From the NCBI GenBank assembly GCA_027451165.1, contig DAIDJX010000011.1, positions 1-23,915 of the forward strand: a stretch of DNA of 23,915 bases, given 5' to 3'. The DNA is from Prolixibacteraceae bacterium. Lineage in GTDB: Bacteria > Bacteroidota > Bacteroidia > Bacteroidales > Prolixibacteraceae. Both the position numbers and the translations under genes were made by a program. The notes under the pieces are model-generated. The model saw only the letters and a program-made list of their open reading frames with translations, was not told where the DNA came from and ran no database searches. Shown here piece after piece: positions 1-7,448 of the stretch. Numbering within the stretch: position 1 is the first letter of the stretch; each line of letters opens with the position of its first letter.

Positions 1-105
1 AGCAGATCTCCAACACGATTTCCGGCTACACCGGCACGCTGGTGCAGGGCAGCTACACGCCGAATGTTCCGGTGCTGGCGGGCACGGTGGCGGATGTGCA
101 AGCGG
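1..105. other. High-GC segment of unknown origin at the window start
   Basis: About 71 of the first 110 bases are G or C (about 65%), clearly above the rest of the window. The segment does not continue the CusA-like reading frame that becomes recognisable from about base 103. Another frame (from base 3) stays open up to a TGA at 123-125 and reads as a plausible Gly/Thr/Val-rich peptide, but I do not recognise it. The simplest readings are a chimeric end of an assembled contig or a recombination breakpoint. Confidence 0.45.
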
Positions 106-417
106 CATCCGGGAACGGTTCATGAGGTGCGGGAGGCCGTGGTCGCTGCCGGACTGAAACGTGTCCGACCGGCCATGATGACCACTGCGGTGGCCGTTAT
201 TGCTCTGCTGCCGGTTTTGACTTCCACCGGAAAAGGAGCCGACATCATGGTTCCTATGGCCATCCCGACGTTCGGGGGCATGATCATCCAGGTGATGACC
301 ATTTTTGTGGTTCCGTTGTTCCAGTCCATGTGGCGGGAATGGGCGGTGACCCATCAGAAACCTGCATTAGCTGAATTCAATTCAAATACGGACAGGGATG
401 AAAACTTCAGTTTATAG
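103..417 (+). pseudogene. 3' fragment of a CusA/CzcA-like RND heavy-metal efflux pump gene
   Basis: This is only the last ~105 residues of an RND inner-membrane pump whose full family length is over 1,000 residues. The recognisable sequence starts at RHPGTVHEVREAVV and continues through GLKRVRPAMMTTAVAVIALL, the conserved stretch before the last transmembrane helices of CusA/CzcA proteins. A membrane segment (GGMIIQVMTIFVVPLF) and a short polar tail follow. Such pumps drive proton-coupled export of Cu(I), Ag(I) or divalent metals through a periplasmic adaptor (CusB) and an outer-membrane channel (CusC/TolC). The stop codon at 415-417 lies inside the next gene, which starts at 398, so the two were translationally coupled. 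Upstream sequence is unrelated, so the gene is broken or the assembly is chimeric there. The family call is firm; the metal is not determined. Confidence 0.8.
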
Positions 418-847
418 AAAACTTCTGATATTAACCCTGGCTACTTTGATTTCCATCATGGCTAAAAGTCAGGCACAGGATTCCCTGATGGACTACCTGG
501 AACTTGCTGCAAGAAATAATCCGGTAGTCTTGCAGAAACTTGCTGAATATGAGGCTTCTCTTCAAAAGATCCCGCAAGTGGGTAGTCTGCCCGATCCTGA
601 ATGGAGTACAGGAATTTTCCTGAGCCCGATGGAACTGGTTGGAGGAAAACAGATGGCCGATTTACGCCTCATGCAGATGTTCCCGTGGTTTGGCACGCTG
701 AAAGCGGCCAAAGACGAAATGAGCCTGATGGCCAAAGCCGCATTTGAAGTTTTGCGTGATGCTAAATTACAGTTGTTTTACGATGTTCAACGGACTTTTT
801 ACGAACTGCAGAAAATCAACCGGATCCTTCGCATTTCCGGGGAAAAC
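398..847 (+). pseudogene. 5' half of a TolC/CusC-like outer-membrane efflux gene, truncated
   Basis: The reading frame starts with a signal-peptide-like N-terminus (Lys/Arg, then LLILTLATLISIMA, then a likely cleavage near KSQAQ). It continues as an outer-membrane efflux protein: LAARNNPVVLQKLAEYEA, the PDPEW motif, and the coiled-coil-forming helix up to RISGEN. TolC-family proteins are about 400-450 residues; here the match stops at about residue 150. After about base 847 the frame runs into sequence of a CusB gene read in the wrong frame and stops at 902-904. The normal product would form the trimeric outer-membrane duct of the tripartite metal pump. The ATG at 398 overlaps the end of the CusA-like gene by 20 bases, typical of a coupled efflux operon. 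As it stands, this gene should not yield a functional channel. Confidence 0.8.
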
Positions 848-1476
848 TTGTTATTCCTTCATCTGCGGTGCTGTGGACAGGTAAACGCTCCATCGTATAT
901 GTGAAACAGGAAGGAGATGAACCTGTTTTTAAACTTCGTGAGGTAGAGCTGGGACCCAAACTGGGGGATGGTTTTGTGATTTTGGGCGGACTCTCGGCAG
1001 GGGAAGAAATTGTCAGTCAGGGTGCCTTCAGTGTGGATGCCGCGGCCCAGCTGGAAGGCAAGCCAAGCATGATGAACCTTACGGGCGGAGATGTTCAGTC
1101 AGGGCATGACCATGATGGAATGTCGGGGGTGCGCAATGAGCAGAAAATGGAAAAGGATTCTGAAACACCTCACATGGAACATCAAATGATCAGGGTGGCC
1201 GGGAATTGCGGCATGTGCGAAAAGCGCATTGAAAAAGCAGCGTTAAACGTCACCGGGGTTTCAGCCGCCGACTGGAACCAGGAAACCAACAAGCTCGAGG
1301 TTACTTTCGACGATTCCAAAACCAATGCGGATAAGATTGAAATGGCTGTCGCAAAGGTAGGTCACGACACCCCTCACCATAAAGCGGCAGATGATGTGTA
1401 CAACAAGCTGCCGGGTTGCTGCAAATATGATCGGGGATCGGCAAAAAATGAGGGTCCCACCCAGCATCAGCATTGA
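841..1476 (+). pseudogene. 3' part of a CusB-like adaptor gene with C-terminal HMA domain
   Basis: In this frame the sequence begins at GKLVIPSSAVLWTGKRSIVY, the conserved membrane-proximal part of CusB-type periplasmic adaptors. It continues through LGPKLGDGFVILGGLSAGEE and IVSQGAFSVDAAAQLEG, the family's C-terminal signature. A His/Asp-rich linker (SGHDHDGM) leads to a heavy-metal-associated domain with GNCGMCEKRIEKA, whose two Cys can bind a soft metal ion, and then to a late CC pair and a His-ending tail. Only about 210 residues remain; the N-terminal hairpin and lipoyl domains are missing. The first ATG in frame is at 868, but it lies inside the conserved domain, so it is probably not a native start. 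The junction with the TolC frame lies at about 839-856. The HMA fusion suggests copper or silver; that is inferred from the family. Confidence 0.8.
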
Positions 1477-1516
1477 TCAGGTAAACGGGTTTATTCTTCA
1501 ACGAGAAATTATGTGC

Positions 1517-1553
1517 GAGGCTGACATTTTCATTTGTCAGCCTCTTATTCATT
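1517..1553 (+). terminator. Rho-independent-type terminator after the efflux locus
   Basis: A perfect 10-bp inverted repeat (GAGGCTGACA / TGTCAGCCTC) encloses an 8-base loop and is followed by the T-rich tract TTATTCATT. It lies 40 bases after the CusB-like stop codon and would end transcription of the efflux operon before the oppositely oriented tRNA gene. Confidence 0.75.
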
Positions 1554-1648
1554 ATGATACCGACTGTTTGCACTTCATTTCTGTTTGCATGCAGTTGGCA
1601 CAAATGAAAAAGAGTCACAAATCTACTTTGCAACTCTTTGATTTCCAG

Positions 1649-1722
1649 TAGCGAGAGCCGGGCATGATCCGGCGACCTCTTGATTATGAATCAAACGCTC
1701 TAACCAACTGAGCTACCTCGCC
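1649..1722 (-). tRNA. tRNA-Met (anticodon CAU; tRNA-Ile2 not excluded)
   Basis: Read on the minus strand, a full cloverleaf can be drawn. The acceptor stem GGCGAGG pairs with TCTCGCT, with G-T pairs at both ends. The D arm is GCTC/GAGC, the anticodon stem TTTGA/TCAAG carries loop TTCATAA (anticodon CAT), and the T stem is GCCGG/CCGGC. The discriminator base is A and CCA is not encoded; the genome continues CTGG. The T loop reads ATCATGC instead of the usual TTCRANN, so the standard T54-A58 pair appears as A54-T58. A CAU anticodon could mean elongator Met or lysidine-modified Ile; the D-arm sequence resembles elongator tRNA-Met, which I prefer. Confidence 0.9.
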
Positions 1723-1766
1723 ATTAATTTCTGAACTACCCCGCAGGGCATCTGAAAATCGAGGTG

Positions 1767-1774
1767 CAAATATA
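1767..1774 (-). promoter_or_regulatory. Probable -7 box of the tRNA gene promoter
   Basis: On the minus strand the sequence is TATATTTG, a perfect match to the Bacteroidota -7 consensus TAnnTTTG, 44 bases upstream of the tRNA 5' end. I find no TTTG at the usual 19-21 base distance, so the -33 element is weak or absent. Confidence 0.5.
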
Positions 1775-1881
1775 CAATTTATTTGAAGAAACCATAATTT
1801 GTCAAAAAAATAGTATATTGGAAACGAATTTTCAAGTCATTTTTTAACCTAGTTTGAAACCATACTTTTTAAAACCAGCCT

Positions 1882-2259
1882 ATGAACAGGAAGAATAAAA
1901 TTCAACTGGAATATATTATTAATTGCTCACCCAAGGTGCTGTTCAACCGGCTGAGTACTCCCTCCGGACTTGCTGAATGGTTCGCAGATAATGTTATTTT
2001 AGATGGAAAAGAATATACTTTCCTTTGGAAAGGATCTAAGGAAGTGGCTGAACTATCACTGTTCAAGGAAAATAAACTGGTCCGGTATACCTGGAAATCT
2101 GACGATCATACCTATTTTGAATTCAGGGTCACACAGGATGAACTAACCGGAGAGGTGTCCCTGATCGTTACTGATTTTGCCACCGAAAATGAAACCACTG
2201 AAATTGTAAGCCTCTGGAACAACCACATCGGTGTTCTCCGTCATGTGGTCGGGTCATGA
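1882..2259 (+). CDS. START-like domain protein (AHSA1-like family)
   Basis: A small, probably cytoplasmic protein of 125 residues without signal peptide or membrane segment. The order of features fits the START/Bet v1-like fold used by AHSA1-type proteins: a first strand (IQLEYIINCSPKVLFNRLST), the motif GLAEWFADNV near residues 30-40, then alternating strands (YTFLWKGSKEVAEL, VRYTWKSDD, YFEFRVT) and a long C-terminal helix (IVSLWNNHIGVLRHVVGS). The fold binds hydrophobic ligands or protein partners, but no substrate can be named. I recall proteins of this type next to LptF-like permease and ribB(A) genes in many Bacteroidota, and both are nearby here. The ATG at 1882 is preceded by an A/T-rich, Shine-Dalgarno-free leader. 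The fold assignment is fairly secure; the function is unknown. Confidence 0.75.
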   Translation: MNRKNKIQLEYIINCSPKVLFNRLSTPSGLAEWFADNVILDGKEYTFLWKGSKEVAELSLFKENKLVRYTWKSDDHTYFEFRVTQDELTGEVSLIVTDFATENETTEIVSLWNNHIGVLRHVVGS

Positions 2260-2292
2260 CAATTTTTAACATCTCTTTACCCGAAAATTCCT

Positions 2293-2300
2293 TAGATTTG
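2293..2300 (+). promoter_or_regulatory. Probable -7 box for the LptF/LptG-type gene
   Basis: TAGATTTG is a perfect TAnnTTTG match ending 23 bases before the ATG at 2324, implying a leader of roughly 15-20 bases. No convincing -33 TTTG is seen. If real, it gives the permease and the two glycosyltransferase genes their own promoter, separate from the START-like gene. Confidence 0.5.
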
Positions 2301-2323
2301 CCCTCTGATTAGGATTTGCTTTA

Positions 2324-3808
2324 ATGATTAAACGTTTACACTGGTACGTACTGAAAACCTTTCTGGGGCCATTTGTTCTGACCTTCTTCATCTGTGTTTT
2401 CATCCTGCTGATGCAATTCCTGTGGAAGTATGTGGATGACCTGATCGGAAAGGGCCTCGACTGGAATATCATGGGAGAATTGCTGTTTTACGCCTCATTT
2501 GGTCTGCTACCCTATGCCTTCCCGCTTTCCACCCTGCTCGCTTCCATAATGGCTTTCGGCGAACTGGGGGAAAACTACGAACTGGTGGCCATGAAATCAT
2601 CCGGCATCTCACTTTTCCGAATCATGAAACCACTGATCGTGGTGGCTGTCTTCATCACCCTGACTGCCTTTTTCTTTGCCAATTATGTCCTCCCCCATAC
2701 CAACCTGCGCTTCTCCACCCTCCTTTGGTCTGTGAAACAGCAACGACCTGAAATGGTGTTGAAAGCGGGTGTTTTTACCAACGACATTGATGGGTACAGT
2801 ATCAGGGTGGGCCGAATTGACGATGCCCTGCACGATATTCTGATTTACGACCATACCAATGGGAAAACCAACCAGAGCGTAACCGTCGCCGACTCAGGAT
2901 TCCTCCACATCACCGAAGATAAAAACTACATGGTACTTACCCTGTACAACGGAGAGAATTTTTCGGAGGAAAACCTCAACAAAAGCCAGAACGGTTACCC
3001 CTTCCGCCGGGACCGGTTTAAAAAGCAGGTACTCAACGTCAGGGTTTATAATTTTGATTTTCAACGGCGCGATGAAAGCATTTTCAGGAACAGCTACCGG
3101 ATGCTTAATATTTCCCAACTGGAAGTTGCCAGGGATTCCATGGTCAGGGATTATCTTTTCAGAGTGAAGAATTTCGTTGGGGCCACCCGCTACAATACCT
3201 ATGTTCAACAGCGACTTTATGCCAGGGTAAATAAAAATGATTCGTTGCTGAGAAGCTATATGGCTGATTCTGTGAAGTATTTCGATACAGCAGATCTTCT
3301 GGCAGGGCCCAACTCCTGGAACAAAATGGAGGTGCTCACCATGGCGATCAACAATGCCCGGACCAATTTTCAGGAAGTAAACAGCATAGATAACAACCTA
3401 TACGCCCGGAAGCGTCGCATCAACATGCACGAAATGGAGTTTCACCGGAAATTTACCCTTTCCTTTGCTGTGCTTATCTTCTTTTTCATAGGCGCCCCAC
3501 TGGGAGCGATCATCCGCAAAGGAGGCCTCGGTATGCCCGTTGTGGTTTCCATCCTCCTGTTTATTCTCTATTATATTTTCTCTATGACAGGGGAAAAATC
3601 GGCACGTGAAGATGTCTGGAACATGGCAACGGGTATGTGGTTCTCCTCCTTCATTTTCCTTTATGTAGGCATCTGGCTGACTTACAAAGCGGTAACCGAC
3701 TCATCCATCCTTCTGACAGAAACTTATACCAATCTGCTGAAAAAGGTAATTCCGCAGAAATGGCTGACTAAAATTCTGAAAGATGAAAATCCTTCAGCTG
3801 ACCAATAA
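2324..3808 (+). CDS. LptF/LptG-family (YjgP/YjgQ) lipopolysaccharide export permease
   Basis: An inner-membrane protein of 494 residues that would form the membrane core of the LptBFG complex, which extracts LPS from the inner membrane and passes it to the periplasmic Lpt bridge. The architecture fits: three N-terminal membrane segments (about residues 12-34, 55-78 and 103-123), then a large periplasmic domain of the beta-jellyroll type. Three C-terminal membrane segments follow (about 376-395, 402-422 and 436-456). Characteristic sequences are the N-terminal IKRLHWYVLKTFLGPFV, the coupling region ELVAMKSSGISLFRIMKPL and the late GAPLGAIIRKGGLGMP. The length exceeds the ~360 residues of the E. 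coli proteins because the periplasmic part is longer, as I recall for Bacteroidota members. The stop codon overlaps the next gene by 26 bases. Whether it acts as LptF, LptG or both cannot be told here. Confidence 0.92.
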   Translation: MIKRLHWYVLKTFLGPFVLTFFICVFILLMQFLWKYVDDLIGKGLDWNIMGELLFYASFGLLPYAFPLSTLLASIMAFGELGENYELVAMKSSGISLFRIMKPLIVVAVFITLTAFFFANYVLPHTNLRFSTLLWSVKQQRPEMVLKAGVFTNDIDGYSIRVGRIDDALHDILIYDHTNGKTNQSVTVADSGFLHITEDKNYMVLTLYNGENFSEENLNKSQNGYPFRRDRFKKQVLNVRVYNFDFQRRDESIFRNSYRMLNISQLEVARDSMVRDYLFRVKNFVGATRYNTYVQQRLYARVNKNDSLLRSYMADSVKYFDTADLLAGPNSWNKMEVLTMAINNARTNFQEVNSIDNNLYARKRRINMHEMEFHRKFTLSFAVLIFFFIGAPLGAIIRKGGLGMPVVVSILLFILYYIFSMTGEKSAREDVWNMATGMWFSSFIFLYVGIWLTYKAVTDSSILLTETYTNLLKKVIPQKWLTKILKDENPSADQ

Positions 3809-4982
3809 ACCACCCTGGCCGCCCCGCGACGGCGGAGCCATCGCCATATTGAACCTTACCACCGGTTTTGCCGGCTGCGGAAACCAGGTTACTGTATTGG
3901 CGATGAATACCCGGAAACATCACATCAACCCGGATGACCTGCCTGCCAATCTCCGGCAAACCGCAGATTTCCGCTATGTCGAGGTGCCAGCAGTCCTCTC
4001 GCCGGCGGGCATCCTGACCAACCTCTTTTTCTCCAAAGAACCATACACCGCAGTCCGTTTCATTGCTGATAATTTTCGCGGGGAACTGATAAAACTGCTC
4101 AATGAAAACACATTTGACATTATTCAGTTGGAAGGTGCCTATCTTTGCCCGTACATCCCTGACATCCGGCAAAATAGCAAAGCGTTGGTAGCCCTCAGGG
4201 CCCACAACATCGAATCTGAAATATGGGACCGTCATGCAGCTGCTGCCAAAGGATGGAAAAAATGGTATTTCAGCAACCTCAGCCGGAGAATCCGGGATTT
4301 TGAAGAAAAATGGATGAACCACTACGACTTGCTGATCCCCATCACGGGAAGGGACGGCGATCAGTTCAATGCCTCCGGAAATCAGAAACCGGTAATGGTT
4401 ATCCCCGGTGGAATCGATTTTTCCGTGATGGACAGGTCTTCAATGGAAGCTGAAAACACCCTGTTTCACATAGGTTCTCTCGACTGGTTACCCAACCAGG
4501 AAGGATTGCTCTGGTTTGTAGATCATTGCTGGGACAAAATCAGGCAACAAATTCCAGGTCTGACTTTCAGGATTGCCGGCAGAAATGCCCCTGAATGGCT
4601 GATAGCCAGGCTCAACCGTCCGGGGATCGACTATTGTGGAGAAGTTCCGGATGCCGGAAGTTTTATCCGATCCAATGGGATCATGGTGGTACCGCTATTT
4701 TCAGGGAGTGGTATGAGAATCAAAATAATTGAAGGAATGTCGCTCGGGAAGGCAATTGTAACCACCACTACCGGCGCTGAAGGGATTGCAGTGACCGACA
4801 GGGAGAACATCATGCTGGCTGATGATCCTGTTTCATTTATTCAGAAGACGGAGAATCTGCTTCAGGATAAAGCGATGTCCCTGAAAATGGGAGATAATGC
4901 ACTTGAATTTGCACGTATCCATTACGATCACCTGCATCTGGCAGAAAAACTTACAGGATTTTACCAACAATACAGCAAATAA
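3783..4982 (+). CDS. Glycosyltransferase family 4-type enzyme
   Basis: A GT-B-fold glycosyltransferase of 399 residues, presumably at the cytoplasmic face, transferring a sugar from a nucleotide-sugar donor to a lipid-linked or polysaccharide acceptor. The N-terminal domain begins MKILQLTNKPPWPPRDGGA, the acceptor-side start with a Gly-rich loop at residues 16-19. The linker VMVIPGGIDF is near residue 208. The C-terminal domain has HIGSLDWLPNQEGLLWF, then FRIAGR, and the donor-binding region MVVPLFSGSGMRIKIIEGM with the conserved Glu at residue 317, followed by GKAIVTTTTGAEGI. There are no membrane segments. It starts inside the end of the LptF/LptG-type gene and its TAA overlaps the ATG of the next glycosyltransferase (TAATG), so the three genes are translationally coupled. 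The sugar is unknown; a role in LPS or capsule assembly is inferred from context. Confidence 0.88.
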   Translation: MKILQLTNKPPWPPRDGGAIAILNLTTGFAGCGNQVTVLAMNTRKHHINPDDLPANLRQTADFRYVEVPAVLSPAGILTNLFFSKEPYTAVRFIADNFRGELIKLLNENTFDIIQLEGAYLCPYIPDIRQNSKALVALRAHNIESEIWDRHAAAAKGWKKWYFSNLSRRIRDFEEKWMNHYDLLIPITGRDGDQFNASGNQKPVMVIPGGIDFSVMDRSSMEAENTLFHIGSLDWLPNQEGLLWFVDHCWDKIRQQIPGLTFRIAGRNAPEWLIARLNRPGIDYCGEVPDAGSFIRSNGIMVVPLFSGSGMRIKIIEGMSLGKAIVTTTTGAEGIAVTDRENIMLADDPVSFIQKTENLLQDKAMSLKMGDNALEFARIHYDHLHLAEKLTGFYQQYSK

Positions 4983-6166
4983 TGGCCACAGTCCTCTTCT
5001 GGATATTCTTCCTGACCATATTCTACACTGTTGCGGGATATGGCCTGATCCTCTTTCTGCTGGTCAGGATCAGACGGCTCTTCCGGAGAAAAAAGCAACC
5101 GGTGGTTGCCGGGTTTGAACCGGAAGTATGTCTTTTTGTGACCGCCTACAATGAAAAGGATTATGTGAGGCAGAAGGTAGAAAATTCGTTTTCGCTGGAT
5201 TATCCGCGGGAAAAAGTGCAATATATCTGGGTAACAGACGGATCTGACGATGGTACTCCCGAAATACTGAAGGAATATCCCGGAATCGAAGTGTACCACC
5301 AACCAGGGCGACGTGGAAAAATCGATGCCATGAACCGGGGAATGGCATTTGTCAGGGCGCCGCTGGTGATTTTTTCCGATACCAACACCCTGCTGAGTCA
5401 ACAAACCATCCGGGTGATGGTCTCCATTTTTTCTTCTCCGGAAGTAGGATGTGTGGCCGGAGAAAAGCGAATTACCGAAAAGAAGGAAGACAGTGCTTCC
5501 GGAGCAGGAGAAGGACTCTACTGGAAATTGGAATCTGCAGTAAAACAGATGGATGCCGAGCTGAATTCAGCAGTGGGAGGTGTCGGGGAATTGTTTGCCA
5601 TCCGGACAGATCTTTTTCAACCGGTAGAGCCTGATACCATCCTCGATGATTTTACCATTTCCCTGAGGATTGCCGCCAAAGGTTATAAGATCGCCTATTC
5701 CGCCGATGCCTGGGCAGAGGAAACAGCATCTTTAAATGTTCAGGAAGAGCTGAAACGGAAAACCAGGATTGCCGCCGGTGGGCTTCAAACCCTTTCACGA
5801 CTGGCTTACCTGCTGAATCCATTTAAATACGGGTGGCTGAGCTGGCAGTTTTTCTCCCATAAAGTCCTGCGATGGACGGTCTCATCACTGTTTCTCTTTC
5901 TGCTTTTACCTGTTAATATCTGGCTGGTTGCTGAAAGGAATACATGGGTTACTGTCGAATTCCCTACCCTTCTGTTGTGGCTCCAGTTGATCTGCTGGCC
6001 GTTGGCCCTTGCAGGATGGCTGGCTGAATCCAGAAAACTGCGCATGAAATTCTTCTTTATCCCCTATTATTTTGTAGCCATCAACTATGCTTCCATAAAA
6101 GGGATAGTCCGGTATTTCCGGGGAAAACAAAAGGTAACCTGGGAAAAAGCCAGGCGAGCCACGTAA
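4982..6166 (+). CDS. Membrane-bound glycosyltransferase family 2 (processive-type)
   Basis: A 394-residue GT2 enzyme with one N-terminal membrane segment (about residues 5-28), a basic cytoplasmic turn (RIRRLFRRKK), and the GT-A catalytic domain. C-terminal membrane segments follow (about 298-317, 327-348 and possibly 353-373). The catalytic motifs are present: TAYNE near 54, TDGSDDG at 85-91, SDTNT at 132-136 for nucleotide and metal binding, and LDDF at 221-224 as the acceptor-base region. The processive-type QxxRW is replaced by RKTRIAAGG near 259-267. The layout resembles poly-N-acetylglucosamine or hyaluronan synthase relatives, but the product cannot be predicted. The start codon shares a base with the preceding stop. 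The gene ends 70 bases before ribBA and is likely the last gene of the permease-led operon. Confidence 0.88.
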   Translation: MATVLFWIFFLTIFYTVAGYGLILFLLVRIRRLFRRKKQPVVAGFEPEVCLFVTAYNEKDYVRQKVENSFSLDYPREKVQYIWVTDGSDDGTPEILKEYPGIEVYHQPGRRGKIDAMNRGMAFVRAPLVIFSDTNTLLSQQTIRVMVSIFSSPEVGCVAGEKRITEKKEDSASGAGEGLYWKLESAVKQMDAELNSAVGGVGELFAIRTDLFQPVEPDTILDDFTISLRIAAKGYKIAYSADAWAEETASLNVQEELKRKTRIAAGGLQTLSRLAYLLNPFKYGWLSWQFFSHKVLRWTVSSLFLFLLLPVNIWLVAERNTWVTVEFPTLLLWLQLICWPLALAGWLAESRKLRMKFFFIPYYFVAINYASIKGIVRYFRGKQKVTWEKARRAT

Positions 6167-6209
6167 TTTCGGATTTCGGATCTACAATTCCGGATTTGAA
6201 CTTTTATAG

Positions 6210-6217
6210 TACTTTTG
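6210..6217 (+). promoter_or_regulatory. Probable -7 box for ribBA
   Basis: TACTTTTG matches TAnnTTTG and ends 20 bases before the ATG at 6237. I see no FMN-riboswitch-like structure in the 70 bases between the previous stop and this start, and there is little room for one. The upstream part of this gap carries a short direct repeat (ATTTCGG twice, then ATTCCGG). Confidence 0.5.
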
Positions 6218-6236
6218 TACACCAAATTTTTTCGAG

Positions 6237-7448
6237 ATGAGTGAATTCAGACTGGACCCTATTCCCGATGCAATAGAAGCTTTTAAGAATGGGGAGTTTG
6301 TCATTGTGGTGGATGATGAAGACCGGGAGAATGAAGGAGATCTGATTTGTGCTTCTTCGTTGATCACTCCTGAAAAGGTCAATTTTATGACCATCCATGC
6401 CCGTGGCCTTATATGTATTTCCCTCTCTGAAAAACGCTGCGAAGAGCTGGAATTGCACATGATGTCGAACCAGAATACTTCTTTCCATTCCACACAATTT
6501 ACCGTTTCTGTAGATGTGATCCAGCCGGGGGTTACTACCGGAATTTCTGCTCATGACCGGGCCATGACCATTCTGGCCCTGACGAATGAAAAGACGAAGC
6601 CGGAAGATCTGGGGCGCCCCGGGCATATTTTCCCGCTTAAAGCAAAGAACCGGGGTGTACTGCGCCGTACCGGACATACGGAAGCATCCATAGACCTGGC
6701 GCGGTTAGCCGGATTGTATCCCTCCGGCGTGCTGGTGGAAGTGATGAATGAAGATGGCACCATGGCCCGTCTGCCACAGTTAATCGCTATGGCAGAAAAG
6801 TTCAACCTGAAAATAATTTCCATTAAAGATCTCATTGCTTACCGACTGAAGAAAGAAAGCCTGATCAAACGCGGGGAAGACGTGGAATTACCCACCCTCC
6901 ACGGCACCTTCCGGGTCATTCCCTTTGTCCAGAAAAGCAATGGCGCAGAACATGTTGCCCTGGTTAAAGGAACCTGGGATACGGATGAACCTGTGCTCGT
7001 CAGGGTACATTCCTCTTGCATGACCGGCGACATCTTTGGATCACTGCGCTGCGAATGTGGCGACCAGCTCCATTCTGCGATGGAAATCATTGAAAAGGAA
7101 GGGAAAGGGGTCATTGTGTACATGATGCAGGAAGGCCGGGGCATCGGCCTGCTTAACAAAATTGCAGCTTACAAGTTACAGGACCAGGGCCTCGATACCG
7201 TGGATGCCAACATTCACCTGGGTTTCCGGCCCGACGAGAGGGACTACGGCGTTGGTGCCCAGATCCTCCGGAATCTGGGAGTGACCAAAATGAAGCTGAT
7301 GACCAACAATCCGGTAAAACGTGTCGGGCTCGAAGCCTTCGGACTGGAAGTGGTTACCATTGTACCACTGGAAATCAAACCCAATCCCTACAATGAACGC
7401 TACCTGCAGACAAAACGTGACAAACTTGGCCACCACCTCAATTTTTAA
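6237..7448 (+). CDS. ribBA: Bifunctional RibBA: DHBP synthase / GTP cyclohydrolase II
   Basis: This enzyme supplies both precursors of riboflavin in the cytosol. The N-terminal domain converts ribulose 5-phosphate to 3,4-dihydroxy-2-butanone 4-phosphate plus formate. The C-terminal domain opens GTP to the diaminopyrimidine precursor. The RibB part (residues ~1-200) shows the acidic loop DDEDRENEGD at 26-35, TGISAHDRA at 101-109, RPGHIFPL near 127 and RTGHTEASIDL near 144. The RibA part (~205-400) shows VRVHSSCMTGD, the zinc ligands Cys261, Cys272 and Cys274 (SLRCECGDQ), MMQEGRGIGL near 297 and the C-terminal TNNPVKR. The 403 residues match the usual fused form and both active sites look intact. 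The gene is apparently monocistronic. A dense repeat array begins at the first base after its stop codon. Confidence 0.96.
   Translation: MSEFRLDPIPDAIEAFKNGEFVIVVDDEDRENEGDLICASSLITPEKVNFMTIHARGLICISLSEKRCEELELHMMSNQNTSFHSTQFTVSVDVIQPGVTTGISAHDRAMTILALTNEKTKPEDLGRPGHIFPLKAKNRGVLRRTGHTEASIDLARLAGLYPSGVLVEVMNEDGTMARLPQLIAMAEKFNLKIISIKDLIAYRLKKESLIKRGEDVELPTLHGTFRVIPFVQKSNGAEHVALVKGTWDTDEPVLVRVHSSCMTGDIFGSLRCECGDQLHSAMEIIEKEGKGVIVYMMQEGRGIGLLNKIAAYKLQDQGLDTVDANIHLGFRPDERDYGVGAQILRNLGVTKMKLMTNNPVKRVGLEAFGLEVVTIVPLEIKPNPYNERYLQTKRDKLGHHLNF

Noticed and set aside
1882..6166. Phage or mobile island carrying the glycosyltransferases
   Set aside because: No integrase, transposase, direct repeats or tRNA-derived attachment site; the nearby tRNA is intact and the gene overlaps look long-established.
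6167..6236. FMN riboswitch upstream of ribBA
   Set aside because: The gap is only 70 bases, holds a -7 box close to the start and none of the conserved RFN-element sequences that I could recognise.
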